A DNA stretch of 64,000 nt from Scilla litardierei. Taxonomy: Eukaryota > Streptophyta > Magnoliopsida > Asparagales > Asparagaceae. The notes below the pieces were generated by a model that was given only the letters and a program-made list of their open reading frames with translations, did no database searches and was not told where the DNA came from. Positions within the stretch are counted from its first letter, which is position 1. Each line of letters opens with the position of its first letter. The DNA is taken from NCBI GenBank assembly GCA_030789695.1, contig CM061135.1, forward strand, positions 111,174,301 through 111,238,300. The letters are read 5' to 3'. A program made the translations under genes and the position numbers. Below, in pieces: positions 22,274 through 33,081 of this stretch.

Positions 22274-25253
22274 TGTCATGCTCTATTTTGAGCTATACGT
22301 GTATTCTACTAAACACACGTGATATTTCTACTTACGATATAAGGGTAGGCATGGAATACACATTGATATCGATGTATGTAGCGTAGTGCAAGGGGTATTG
22401 GGCCGTAATACGTGGCTAATAGAAGAGAATGCGAAATGTGAATGCGGGAGAAGTGCGAATGACGTCGTGTGTATTATACAACGTGTATGTATTGGGCGTG
22501 TGTGTGTGATGCGTGTATGCATGCGTAGGTGTGCATGGTTGTGTGTAGGAGGGAGCCATGATAGTGTGAAAAGGGGTTAGGGGTCAATGGCAACCCCTGT
22601 AAATTTTTAGAAAGGTGAGGGCTAAAATGGTCATTGGACCAAGGATGCTGTGTGGACATACTAAAGTGGTGTGTGCATAAAGTAATGGCAAGCTTGTAAT
22701 TAGTGGGAAGTTAAGAGAGTATTTTGGTCATTTAATGTGTTGCATGCTTATCTTAAGAGAGGGTTCTAGGTGGAGATTTTTTAAAGGAAAGTTTCTTCTC
22801 ATTTCTAAACCATTCCTTCCACTTTTCCTTTCTATCTTCTCTCCTCACTCTCTCCCATGCTAGGGCCGGCCATCCCTCCCCCTTTTCTCCATCCTCTTCA
22901 ACTCAAAACCCTAATTATTTCATCCAAAAATCAAGTATCTTAAGTAGATTGCAAGAGAGAAGAAGGTGGAGAATAAAGGAGGAGGAAAAACCAAGTTTGG
23001 AGGTAGGAATCTACTTGGACTTGGAACTCCATTAATTGGTTCTTGTGATCATGTTTTTATAGCATGTTTTTATTCGATATGTGATAGGGATAGTCAAATT
23101 TATATGCCATGGCTTAATTTCACAAATTTCCCTTTGAAATTCTTAGCAAAATCATCTCCTTTGAAATTCTGAAATCATGATGTCTGTTGTTGCTTTGATT
23201 CTGGTAATTGTAGCTCGAATTATGTTTCGAAAAACTTATATACTTGTAGATCTTGAGTTCTATCCCAAAATAATATAAATTTTGATATATGTTCAATTCA
23301 GAAATTAGGAGCAAAAATTCCAACTTTAGAGCATGTCTGTTTGATCTTCAGTCTGGACACAGTTTAGTAATATTGACCACAGTAACTGCACACACAATGG
23401 AATTTAATGTTCTTGGTATCACTGGAAATTTAACAATATTTTCTACAATTTCATCTCAGTGCATATTTTTCGAAATTCTGGCTAAACATGCCCAAAAACA
23501 ACAATCTTTACCGACCCTGAAAACTGTCTGAAAAATAGATTCGACAGATTTCACAAAATAATTCACCATAAATCACCTACTTGATATTTTTGAATGAAAT
23601 TTTATCTGTGAATCCAGGACTAACATATCTACAACTTTCATTTAGGAATTTTTGTTAAACTCTGATTATAATTGGGTGATATCAGCCATCTTATATGACT
23701 GCATGTATATTTCCTGCAAGTTGAATAGATAAGTGGTGTGATAAATTGTGTATTGTTGCTATTCCACTCTCTATGGTACATGACTATTATTTTAACATAG
23801 AAGATAGACTACTGATATGTTTTGTCAATTGATTTGCTAATGTGATTATAGACATATACGTCACGCTCACCACGTGTTTGTGAAAATGCCACTGTGACAT
23901 GGAAGTGAGAAACATGAAAAATGAGCTTATAAACACTTGAATCATGAATTATGCTGTGAATTGGTAATGATGGTGTCATGGAGAGAAAGGTTTCATATGT
24001 GATGAATAATGAACTGATATGATTATGATGTAGGGCATGACACTTGGGTGCATGTCCCATGTTGATATGTGATGTGACTACGATGGATGGCATGACACTA
24101 CGGTGCATGACCCATGTTGGTGTAAGTGTGGAATATGATACCATGCAACATGATTCCTTCATTACTAATATGATAAAATGAAATTCTTGATTGCCTCAAT
24201 CCTCTCTAAGGTGGGTGAGTTACCAAAACCCGGGTTTAAGGGGAAATTTGAGTAAATTGTGGATATGAGGCCTAGACTGAGAAGCTGGGGGAAATGATAA
24301 TGTGATATGTGATATTTATTCCCACTCGCCTTTACCGGGAGTGGAGGGGACATACGGAGGTTGTGTTATTATGGGAGGCCTCACTCCTGCCAGGGACGGG
24401 AGAGCTGAGAGGCCCGACGTACAGTGCCCGTGTCCACTGCGTCGTGTGCTATATTCATCCCAAATTTGGGGTGAAGTCCAGGTCCTGATATCACGTAGTT
24501 TACCCAAATTTCCAATTAATTCAATAATAAAATAAGAGTCTTGCATGTTATTTCTTCTAATTACAGCACTTCCTTTGTCCTTATCTGCTATGCTTGTGAT
24601 AACGTATATTGAGTTACACTTGTGGAATTAATGCCTTCCTTTTAAATTATGTTGGTATGAACACTTGCTTTATTACTCGTGCTAACCCTTTTCTTGCAGT
24701 CACTCGACATTGGACCGCATGTATGATCCTCTTTCTTGGTTATTTACCTTTCGCTATATTACTTAGTTTACGTGTCTTATGTCTCTTGCCTTGCTTTATG
24801 TATTGATAACCTTAACAAGGTATTCCAAATCCAAGTTGGTTCCTATTGGGGCACACATTGATGAGCTCCTCTTTATTTTTTCAGGTAGCAGGGGTAGTAT
24901 GGTTGGTGATGACTTGGAGTGGGTCTCAGGAGTAGAACTTGGTGTGAGCTGTAGCTGTGTAGTGTGACATGGTTGTCTTGGGAGGTGGAGAGTGGCGGTG
25001 TATGTGTAGTAGTGCACTTGGACTATGTATGTAAATGAAAGTTGTTATATAAATATGTTGTTGTTGTTCTATGTTATTTATGAGTTGTTTGATATTATAA
25101 TGAAGCTTCCCTTGTACTATCCCAGCATGTACGCAGTGGCCTGCATATTCAGTTTGTTCTTTCTCTCTCTTTTCCTGTCGCATCACCCTCACTCTTCCGG
25201 ATACTTGGAAAAAAAATTTAAATGCTCGGTATTCTGGGGAACTGGGCATGACA
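22274..25253 (+). mobile_element. LTR-like unit of 2.98 kb (possible solo or truncated LTR)
   Basis: It starts TGTCATGC and ends GCATGACA, a perfect 8-bp terminal inverted repeat with TG/CA ends, and it breaks the PF04195 coding sequence at 22273. Inside is a leader-like C/T-rich stretch with AAAACCCTAATT near 22910. It is laid out like the proven solo LTR at 49825-52323. The flanks GGGAG and GTTTT do not form a target duplication. No internal gag or pol follows. It could be a rearranged solo LTR or one end of a truncated element. Confidence 0.6.
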
Positions 25254-25659
25254 GTTTTTGGTGGCCCATGCAGGTCACCGCACTGTGATGTGCGTAAGGA
25301 TAGTACATGTAATGCTTCAGTATTTGATTGGGATAGATTAACACTAAAATGGGTAGTGACCTTAGTGACCTTAGAGTTTTAAGTGGTCCACCCTTGCATC
25401 CCCTGGCTTTAGGGAGTCTGGGGATGAACTTTTGCAGTGTATTATACTATAGATGTATATTGTGGATGTATGCGTGTATCTATAACTATGTGAACCCCTG
25501 TGTATAAGTACATTTGTTGTGCTTAGAGATTTGAATTATATATGTGGTTGTATACTTGTATTTAGTATATGTATTTATACTTGAATAGCATGAAGTTGCA
25601 TGTATCTTGGATGGCTATAGTGGTATATATGTGGGCGTTTATACTAGGTGGGTAAATAC
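25254..25659. other. Short unassigned stretch before the microsatellite
   Basis: No gene recognised. It begins TTTTTGGTGGCCCATG, which could be a decayed primer-binding region of the element owning the preceding LTR, but I cannot assign a tRNA. Confidence 0.35.
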
Positions 25660-26010
25660 TTGAGCGTGTATATATATGTATATATATGTATACATATATA
25701 CATACATATATGTATATATATGTATACATATGTACATAAATGTATGTATATATGTATACATATGTGTACATATATACATACATATACGTATTTATTTATA
25801 TATATACATACATATATGTATGTATTTATGTATATACATACATATATGTATGTATATATGTACACATATGTATACATATATACATAAATGTATGTATATA
25901 TGTATACATATATATACATAAATGTATGTATATATGTATACATATATATACATATATGTATGTATATATGTATACATATATATACATAGATGTATGTACA
26001 TATATATATA
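25660..26010. repeat. TATATGTATACATA-type microsatellite, left half
   Basis: About 350 bp of TA/TG/CA alternating sequence built from TATATGTATACATATATA and ACATAAATGTATG words. It stays open in several frames on both strands, which produces spurious Tyr/Ile/Thr-rich ORFs. It is interrupted by the Helitron at 26011 and resumes at 27938. Confidence 0.92.
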
Positions 26011-26021
26011 CTAGTCATTAC

Positions 26022-26040
26022 CCGTGCCCATAGGGCACGG
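26022..26040 (-). other. Helitron 3' terminal hairpin
   Basis: A perfect 8-bp stem (CCGTGCCC with GGGCACGG) and an ATA loop, seven bases from the terminal CTAG. In Helitrons this hairpin is taken as the signal ending rolling-circle transfer. Confidence 0.9.
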
Positions 26041-26344
26041 TTTATTTAATGGCTGAGTTTTTCTCCCCAACAAATTTCAAGTTCCCCCAAATTTAACTTT
26101 TCCCCCAAAATTTAAGTCCCCCCAAAATTGTCATTACCACCTAGGACAAACTTGCCACGTAGGACAAAGCTTTGTCCTAGTAGGATAAGATTCAAAATCT
26201 TCAAAGAACTGGAAAAAAATGGTCGGAATGGGTGAGAATAAAAAGTGTGGGGGGGTGTGTGGGGAGGGTCCATGGGCAAAAATACAAAAACCAGGGTTGT
26301 AAGTGCAAAATTCCCCACCTCCTCTTTTATCCCTCAAAATCTCA

Positions 26345-27937
26345 TCTCTTATATTTTCTCTTATCCAATTTCCCTGTTTTATATAATAGATATCCAAATT
26401 CTCTTATCCAATTTCTCATGTCCAAATTATCTTATCAATTTCTCTTAATAACATCCGTCTTTTATATAATAGATATCTCTTATCCAATTTCTCTTGTCCA
26501 ATATCTCTTATCCAATTTCTCTTGATAACATCTCTCGTTTGTAATATAGATATCTCTTATCCAATTTCTCTTGATAACATCACTCTTATCCAATTTCTAT
26601 TTTCCAATATCTCTTATTCAATTTCTCTTGATAACATCCCTCTTTTATAATATAGATATCTCTTATCCAATTTCTCTTGTCCAATATCTCTTATCCAATT
26701 TCTCTTGATAACATCCCTATCTTATAATATAGATATCCTTATCCAATTTCTCATGTCCAATATCTCTTATCCAATTTCTCTTGATAACATCCCTCTTTTA
26801 TAATATAGATATCTCTTATCCAATTTCTCTTGTCCAATATCTCTTATCCAATTTCTCTAGATAACATCCCTCTCTTATAATAACGATATCTCTTATCCAA
26901 TTTCGCATGTCCAATATCTCTTATCCAATTTCTCTTGATAACATCCCTCTTTTATAATATAGATATCTCTTATCCAATTTCTCTCGTCCAATATCTCTTA
27001 TCCAATTTCTCTTGATAACATCCCTCTTTTATAATATAGATATCTCTTATCCAATTTCTCTTGATAACATCCCTCTCTTATAATATAGATATCTCTTATC
27101 TAATTTCTCTTGTCCAATATCTCTTATCCAATTTCTCTTGACAACATCCCTCTTTTATAATATAGATATCTCTTATCCAATTTCTCTTGTCCAATATCTC
27201 TTATCCAATTTCTCTTGATAACATCCCTCTTTTATAATATAGATATCTCTTATCCAATTTCTCTTGATAACATCCCTCTCTTATAATATAGATATCTCTT
27301 ATCCAATTTATCTTGTCAAATATCTCTTATCCAATTTCTCTTGATAACATCCCTCTTTTATATTATATATATCTCTTATCCAATTTCTCATGTCCAATAT
27401 CTCTTATCCAATTTCTCTTGATAACATCCCTCTTTTATAATATAGATATCTCTTATCCAATTTCTCATGTCCAATGTCTCTTATCCAATCTCTCTTGATA
27501 ACATCCCTCTCTTATAATATATATATCTCTTATCCAATTTCTCTTGTCCAATATCTCTTATCCAATTTCTCTTGATAACATCCCTCTTTTATAATATAGA
27601 TATCTCTTATCCAATTTCTCTTGTCCAATATCTCTTATCCAATTTCTCTTGATAACATCTCTCGTTTGTAATATAGATATCTCTTATCCAATTTCTCTTG
27701 ATAACATCACTCTTATCCAATTTCTCATGTCCAATATATCTTATCCAATTTCTCTTGATAACATCCCACTTTTATAATGTAGATATCTCTTATCCAATTT
27801 ATCTTGTCAAATATCCCTTATCCAATTTCTCTTGATAACATCCCTCTTTTATAATATAGATATCTCTTATCCAATTTATCTTGTCAAATATCTCTTATCC
27901 AATTTCTCTTAATAACATCCCTATTTTATAATATAGA
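26345..27937 (-). repeat. Minisatellite of 77-bp and 49-bp units at the Helitron 5' end
   Basis: About 22 copies of a unit which on the plus strand runs TCTCTTATCCAATTTCTCTT ... GATAACATCCCTCTTTTATA ... ATATAGATA. Long units are 77 bp; short units of 49 bp lack one internal 28-bp sub-repeat (ATATCTCTTATCCAATTTCT and eight more bases). Every unit includes the Helitron 5' terminal sequence, so the transposon end itself has been amplified. Confidence 0.9.
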
Positions 27938-27987
27938 TATGTATATATGTATATATATATACATATATACATATATATATATATATC

Positions 27988-28044
<57 letters not shown>
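27938..28044. repeat. Right half of the split microsatellite plus (AC)n
   Basis: TATGTATATATG words like those at 25660-26010 continue, then run into a long AC dinucleotide tract from about 27989. Confidence 0.92.
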
Positions 28045-28046
<2 letters not shown>

Positions 28047-28439
28047 TCTATATTTGATGAAGAATTTGAATTTTGTCCCAGTAGGACAAGTGACTAGGAC
28101 ATAGGGGGATGACTAGGATATGGTGACTAGGACAAAGAAAAAGATGAGCAAGACAAAGTTTTAAGGCTAAGGTTATGAGAAAGCTTTTTGGGGGGAGGGG
28201 AAAACTTTGTAATTTGAAAGGAAAATAAAAACTTCACTCAATCTTTGAGCCAGCAACCTTCCCTCCCCTTTTCAAAATCCAAAAAGACATCACGTTTCAA
28301 AATCTAGTGCTCAAAATTCAAAAGCCTTCAAATATCTCTGCCCTTTTCAAAATTCAAACCCCCCACCTCAAGCCTGCTTCATAAGACCCAGATCCCTGAA
28401 AACCCCTCTCTCCAAAAGCCCCAGCTCCCCCCAAACTGC
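28045..28439. other. Unassigned stretch with GTAGGACAA words
   Basis: No coding domain. Repeated (T/C)AGTAGGACAAG and GACTAGGACA words recall GTAGGACAAAG and CCTAGTAGGAT in the Helitron interior (26150-26195), so part of this may be older Helitron-related DNA. Confidence 0.4.
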
Positions 28440-28930
28440 TGCATAAGCCTCACCATCAAGCTCACTGCAAAAGCCCTCAACAACATCTTCAACACCGACG
28501 GCTACCTCTGGAAGGTTTAACGGAAGACCACTAGCTTAGTTGTGCGAAACATTCAGTTGGATACTATCGCAAGGCTTCTTCCATTGCTTAAGAGATGCAC
28601 CGATATCGGGGAAGCCATCGACGTGCAGGACGTGCTAGAGAGCTTTGCTTTTGATAATGTTTGCAAGCTTGCCTTGCTGCTGGCGTGTTGTCTCCTCAAG
28701 GTAAGATCTCTACTTTTGCCAACACTTTCAGGGATGCTACTGAACTCAGTGTCGGAAGGTTCAGGGAATCCATTGGTTTCAAGCGAAGGCTGAGGGAATC
28801 CATTGCCACACGGTTCATCACGCTTGAAGAGGATTACTCTGAGATAAGTTCTTGTGGGACATTATGATCAGTTTCATCCTCGCTAAGGAGTTCTTACAAA
28901 ACTACTGCTAGCTATGTTGCGGGCCAGATG
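28440..28930 (+). pseudogene. Cytochrome P450 fragment, CYP94-like
   Basis: The reading NNIFNTDGYLWKV then RKTT corresponds to the family block (IFN-DGDLW--QRKT), with the Gln codon now TAA. It continues LLPLLKRCTDIGEAIDVQDV, LESFAFDNVCKLA, then after a frameshift near 28675 STFANTFRDATELSVGRFR and RRLRESIAT. A third frame has DIMISFILA near 28860, the start of the oxygen-binding I helix. CYP94 enzymes are ER-bound fatty-acid and jasmonate hydroxylases. The N-terminal anchor, the K-helix and the heme Cys region are absent. It is a truncated pseudogene, possibly captured by a transposon since it lies beside a Helitron. Confidence 0.82.
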
Positions 28931-29978
28931 TTCGATGTATTGCCCCAGTGCAGGATGCATGAAGCAAATGACTTTGTAAAAGAGATGTTGAATAAGAGGA
29001 CCCTTTTATGGAATATATAGCTGCTAAGGAGGGAAGAACATGTATTATATAATATCTTCATATGTCATTCAGGCGTTTGATCAATGGCCAGCCATAGAGC
29101 AGCCTGCAGACTTTGTAAAATGAATAGAAGTGTCTTTTTATCCAATTTTTTTGAAGCAGCGATCAGACTGTGTAAAATGAACAGAGCAGCCTACAGCCAT
29201 GTTAGAGCAAAGAAACTAAGAAGTAGATGATAGTTCTCATCAGTTGCCTAAATTCTAGGCTCCTTTATGTAAGTTCTCCAGAGAATTTCATGTTTAAAAT
29301 TGTGGATTACACTTACAAGATGTTTAAAATTCATATTCCTACAAGCATGCTTTTTGTTACATGATAGTTCTAATGTTGTTTCTGCAGCAATAATCAGCAA
29401 TAATCATCTTGAAAAATGGTAGGAAATTGTGATGGTTGCTTTTAAGAAGAGAAAAGTTACTGAGTTATATGTTCATTTATTTTAATTTGGTATTTCCAAC
29501 TTAGGGATAATCCTATCATTTCTTATGTACGTTATTTAGCAAGTCACATGTAATTATTAACTGATTTTGTTTTTGTCATGCAATTGAATTCAGCATGACA
29601 TTGCAGTTACATAAGTTTTTATGAGTGAAAATAAATTCCTCAAATGTTGTTCTGGTAAAATGCAGTCTCGCACTTATATAATAGTAATAGATCAATCATC
29701 GGCATGATGTATGCACATTTTGATGTATATGTAGATGTTCAAATTAATTGGTTGTTCTTTGGCAGGGAAGGGAAAGAAAGTCAGGGAAGTGTAGAAATAT
29801 ATCATATACTTGGATGGAGTTGAATACCATTTTACTCATTAAGGTCTTGATATGTATCATATATCCAATTTCAGAATATCTATATCGTGATGGTTTTACA
29901 TATTTGTGGTGGTTCATTGGCTTTTTTTCCTGCAAATCAAAGACACAAGTGTATTTGTTAAATTGTGGCATGCTTGGG
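28931..29978. other. Unassigned AT-rich DNA between P450 and VDAC fragments
   Basis: No confident domain. The frame near 28950-29010 gives MHEANDFVKEMLNKRTLLWN, slightly like a pentatricopeptide repeat, but too short to claim. Two diverged copies of an AGCAGCCTGCAGAC/GTAAAATGAA block lie at about 29098 and 29165. Confidence 0.4.
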
Positions 29979-30405
29979 AGGATTTGAAGAGCTACTTGAC
30001 TCTGGTACAATGAAGAATGAACTAATCTTTGGTGAGATTCAGTCTCAACTCAAGAACAAAAATGTCACAGTTGATGTGAAAGCTAACTCAAACTCTAATG
30101 TAAAAATTTCATTGCTACTGGGTCTTTATTTCCGTGAGGTCGCTGTTCCGTTCTTTGGTTGTAGGGATTCAATAGTGTACTTTCACTACTATGTTTGTCT
30201 GCATGTAATTTCCATTCATTTTCATGTCCATTGAACACGTTAGCAGCCAAAGCAATACTCAGATAACTATTATTGACAAACACCACTCATATAATGTTGC
30301 GAGACTGACATTTTTGTTGTTCTTGCATGTTTCCATAACCATTACCATTGATGAACTTTCTACTCCTGGGTTGAAGTCCATCATCAGCTTTTTAAGTCTT
30401 CTGTT
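29979..30405 (+). pseudogene. VDAC/porin fragment, copy 1 (two exons)
   Basis: Exon 1 (about 29990-30105) reads [20 protein letters not shown] then [14 protein letters not shown]. After an intron-like stretch, exon 2 (about 30330-30400) reads SITITIDELSTPGLKSIISF. Together they match the N-terminal half of plant voltage-dependent anion channels, the mitochondrial outer-membrane beta-barrel pores (family pattern: KK-L---I-TQ-K--N-T-DVK-DTNSN, then TTITVDE--PGLK-I-SF). The acceptor before exon 2 is CAT instead of CAG, so splicing is probably lost. No other VDAC exons were recognised nearby. Confidence 0.8.
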
Positions 30406-30916
30406 AATGTTTGTTTGTATGTTAATCTGTAATGTTTGTATGTCTGTTAATCTGCAATTTAGTCAACATTTCATGTTATTTCTTGGGTTACTTATGATAT
30501 TATATAGAAAATAGGTGCATGTGAAATTGGGGGAAGGAGTCTTGAATATGCACTAGACCTATCGTTAGAAATATTAGATGTGGAAATATGAGGACTTTCA
30601 TCTGTGGCAGCAGGTGGGCTCTGGCTCAGTTCATTGATTGCTGGGGTGGGACTTATGACTGATCAGAGTTTCTGGGGATAATGAAGTAATTACAAGGTGG
30701 ATTAAGGCGCTTATTTATTCTTGCATTGTATATAATTACAATGGAATGTGTAAGCTGTTGACTGTCATGCTTCATTTTGCAAGAATTGCAATCTGTATGT
30801 GTTCACTTTATAAGCTTTGGTCTTAGAAAATCTGCAAGCTATAATCATTCAAGTTTTATATGCAGTGTATTGTCTGGGTTTATGTTCATTTTTATAATTT
30901 TTTGATCCATATTGCA

Positions 30917-31190
30917 GGCAATTACAGCCTCTGGTACAAGGAAGAATGACCTCATCTTTGGTGAGATTCAGTCTCACCTCAAGAACAAAAATGTCACAGT
31001 TGATGTGAAATTAAGCAAACTCAGACTTTAATGTAAGCATTTCAAATATAGAATAGATGTTGCGAGACTGACATTTTTGTTGTTCTTGCAGGTTTCCACA
31101 ACCATTACCATTGATGTACTTGCTACTCATGGGTTGAAGTCCATTATCAGCTTAGTTGTTCCGGTCTAAAAGTCCATTGATGCAGACGTG
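30917..31190 (+). pseudogene. VDAC/porin fragment, copy 2 (two exons)
   Basis: Exon 1 follows an intact acceptor (TTGCAG at 30912-30917) and reads [20 protein letters not shown] then [11 protein letters not shown]. Exon 2 follows TTGCAG at about 31091 and reads VSTTITIDVLATHGLKSIIS, with a stop soon after in the position of the VPDQ-SGK block. The intron sequence next to exon 2 is shared with copy 1, so this is a genomic segmental duplication, not two retrocopies. Copy 2 keeps better splice sites, but a two-base loss after VDVK shifts the frame. Confidence 0.8.
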
Positions 31191-32975
31191 AAATTAATGG
31201 ATGCTGTATTTAACATCTTAAGGGACCAGGTGATGCAGACTTGAGATGATGCCATTGAACAAGAAACGTGGGTTGAGATGTTAGCCGGCATTTGATGATG
31301 ATGCTTCAATGGATTGCTGACAAGCTTATAAAATACTCTCAAGGGACCAGGTGATGTTAGCCAGCATCCATATGACATACATTTTCAAAAACGGGGAGTT
31401 TATAAGAAGATGGAGTCCAATAGGACCTGCTGAGATTGGTGACTATGCTTACAGCAGTGTATGCAACTTTCATAGCAGGCATGATTCATGCTAAATACAC
31501 TCATTGTAAAGTTTCTTGCATGCTATCGAGTAATGTTGTGTTATATTCTCTAAATGCATAGGTTAGCTGCATACTGACAGAAGCTTGACCAGATTGACAT
31601 AAGCTACTACTAACAGTTGTGGCTCCAATTTTTGCACACTTCATTCTGATGGATTTATCTGCATACAGAGTTGGCTAATACAAACATATTGATTCTGCTG
31701 ATATATTATGAAAAAACCTCTATAGATCATGATGGCTGAAGCTTTTTTTGCAGTTCCTCTTTTCCCTTGAACATTTTCTTTGAGTGATATGCAACATTCA
31801 TTTGCCTTGGGGAAGATGTGAGGTCCAACAAATAATGGGGGTTGAGATGCAGTCTTTAACAAAAAAACGGGGGTTGAGAGTATCTCAAGGGACCAGGTCA
31901 TATGGAACTCTAAGAAGCCATTTAAGCATTGTCCCTTTTAACTCGGAGCTTAATATCTATGTTATGTCTGAAACTCGAAGGCATTCAAATAACCCTCTGT
32001 TCCAAAGTGAAAGGTATTATTGTCTTTGGATTCCCAAATTTTCATTTGTTAATATTTTCAAAGAAATACTTGGAAACAAAAAAAATCCATTTATGTTTTG
32101 TCCTGTTTACAGAGTTCAAGTGGGCACAAGGGTTGGCGAAGAATGTTCCATCATTGAACATCAAAAGATCTTCAATCTAAAGATGTATGAGATTATTATC
32201 TCCCGCAACGTTACAACAAAAACGTGTGGTAAATATAAGTTCCCCCGTTTTTTGTTGTTAGTAAATGTCATCCATTCATATGAATGTGTATATGGGAATC
32301 TGGAGTTTTTATACGATCTAATAACCAACCTTATTTTTGCAATAATTAGGAGAATTAAAGGCAAAGATTGAATAACCGAACGTAACCAACATCATTAAGT
32401 TTATTAAGAAATTTATAATTTATTTTGACATTGTTTCAATATGTCTGTTACATTTAGTAATTCAATGTATCTAAATTGGACGTAGAGCACATGATAACAT
32501 CAGTCTATTTGTGAGATAAATCAAAACACCAAGTTAATCTTATCTAGGATCCCTCTAATGTATACATTAGTTGGCATACTGGGTTGCATCACCAATATGG
32601 TGTAATATGAAAAGTTAAATTCATTCAACATTTACCGGAAAAGTTCTTCTCCTTATCACTAGATGTTTTCTTTTCTTAATGAGATGATGTTTTGCTTCAT
32701 ATTTAGAAATGTACATCAACCACTACAAGCATCTCAAAGGGGAAATTTGAGTTCCTGTTCAATCCCACTAACCATGCAAACCTTTATTTAGTTGTCATGA
32801 AATACTCATTTTGTGACAGGACTACAAAATGGCTACTTATCACAGATGCATCAATAGCTGTGCAATTATTACAATGTGTCTCCCAAACTGTTTAATTATA
32901 TGTCTCCACCTTTTGTGTGTTGTGAACTTTTATGCAGGGCTTTTTTCACTAGGTGAAAGGCAAGCACCATGCATT
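31191..32975. other. Unassigned DNA downstream of the VDAC copies
   Basis: It contains three diverged AAGGGACCAGGT words (about 31209, 31342, 31888) and GGGTTGAGA words, suggesting further degenerate duplication. A 195-codon open frame at 31784-32371 has no recognisable domain and biased composition; I do not call it a gene. Confidence 0.45.
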
Positions 32976-33081
32976 CTTCTCTTTTTGGATCAGAGGGTGC
33001 AAGCAAGAATGTGGCTTGAGATTAGCTGCTTCTCTTTTTGGATCAGAGGGTGCAAGCAAGAATGTGGCTTGCGATTAGCTG
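32976..33081. repeat. 53-bp perfect tandem duplication
   Basis: Two head-to-tail 53-bp copies (32976-33028, 33029-33081) differ at one base. The low divergence marks a recent duplication in otherwise old sequence. Confidence 0.92.

Larger units (their letters stand above)
26011..27937 (-). mobile_element. Non-autonomous Helitron (1927 bp)
   Basis: On the minus strand the 3' end reads hairpin, seven bases, then CTAG, followed by host T. The hairpin is CCGTGCCC/GGGCACGG with a 3-base loop (26022-26040). The minus-strand 5' end begins TCTATATTATAAAA at 27937 and is preceded by host A. Both match Helitron rules: 5' TC, 3' hairpin plus CTRR, insertion between A and T, no target duplication. The flanks are the same AT microsatellite on both sides. 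There is no Rep/helicase, so it depends on another element. About 300 bp of unique sequence next to the 3' end is followed by a large tandem array at the 5' end. Confidence 0.85.

Noticed and set aside
22780..23180. Independent host gene with a C/T-rich leader and short frame
   Set aside because: It lies inside the LTR-like unit at the place where such LTRs carry leader sequence. The peptide has no domain.
25562..26033. Open frames of 70-124 codons rich in Tyr, Ile and Thr on both strands
   Set aside because: Translation of a TA/TG/CA microsatellite, with no coding signature.
26345..27937. Possible CRISPR-like array (regular repeats)
   Set aside because: Units are directly adjacent with no unique spacers, the sequence is plant, and the array is part of a Helitron end.
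28950..29015. Pentatricopeptide-repeat-like peptide MHEANDFVKEMLNKR
   Set aside because: A single short partial match with no neighbouring repeats. Not enough to call.
31784..32371. 195-codon open frame
   Set aside because: No recognisable motif, no plausible promoter or splice context, and it lies among degenerate repeats. Probably chance.
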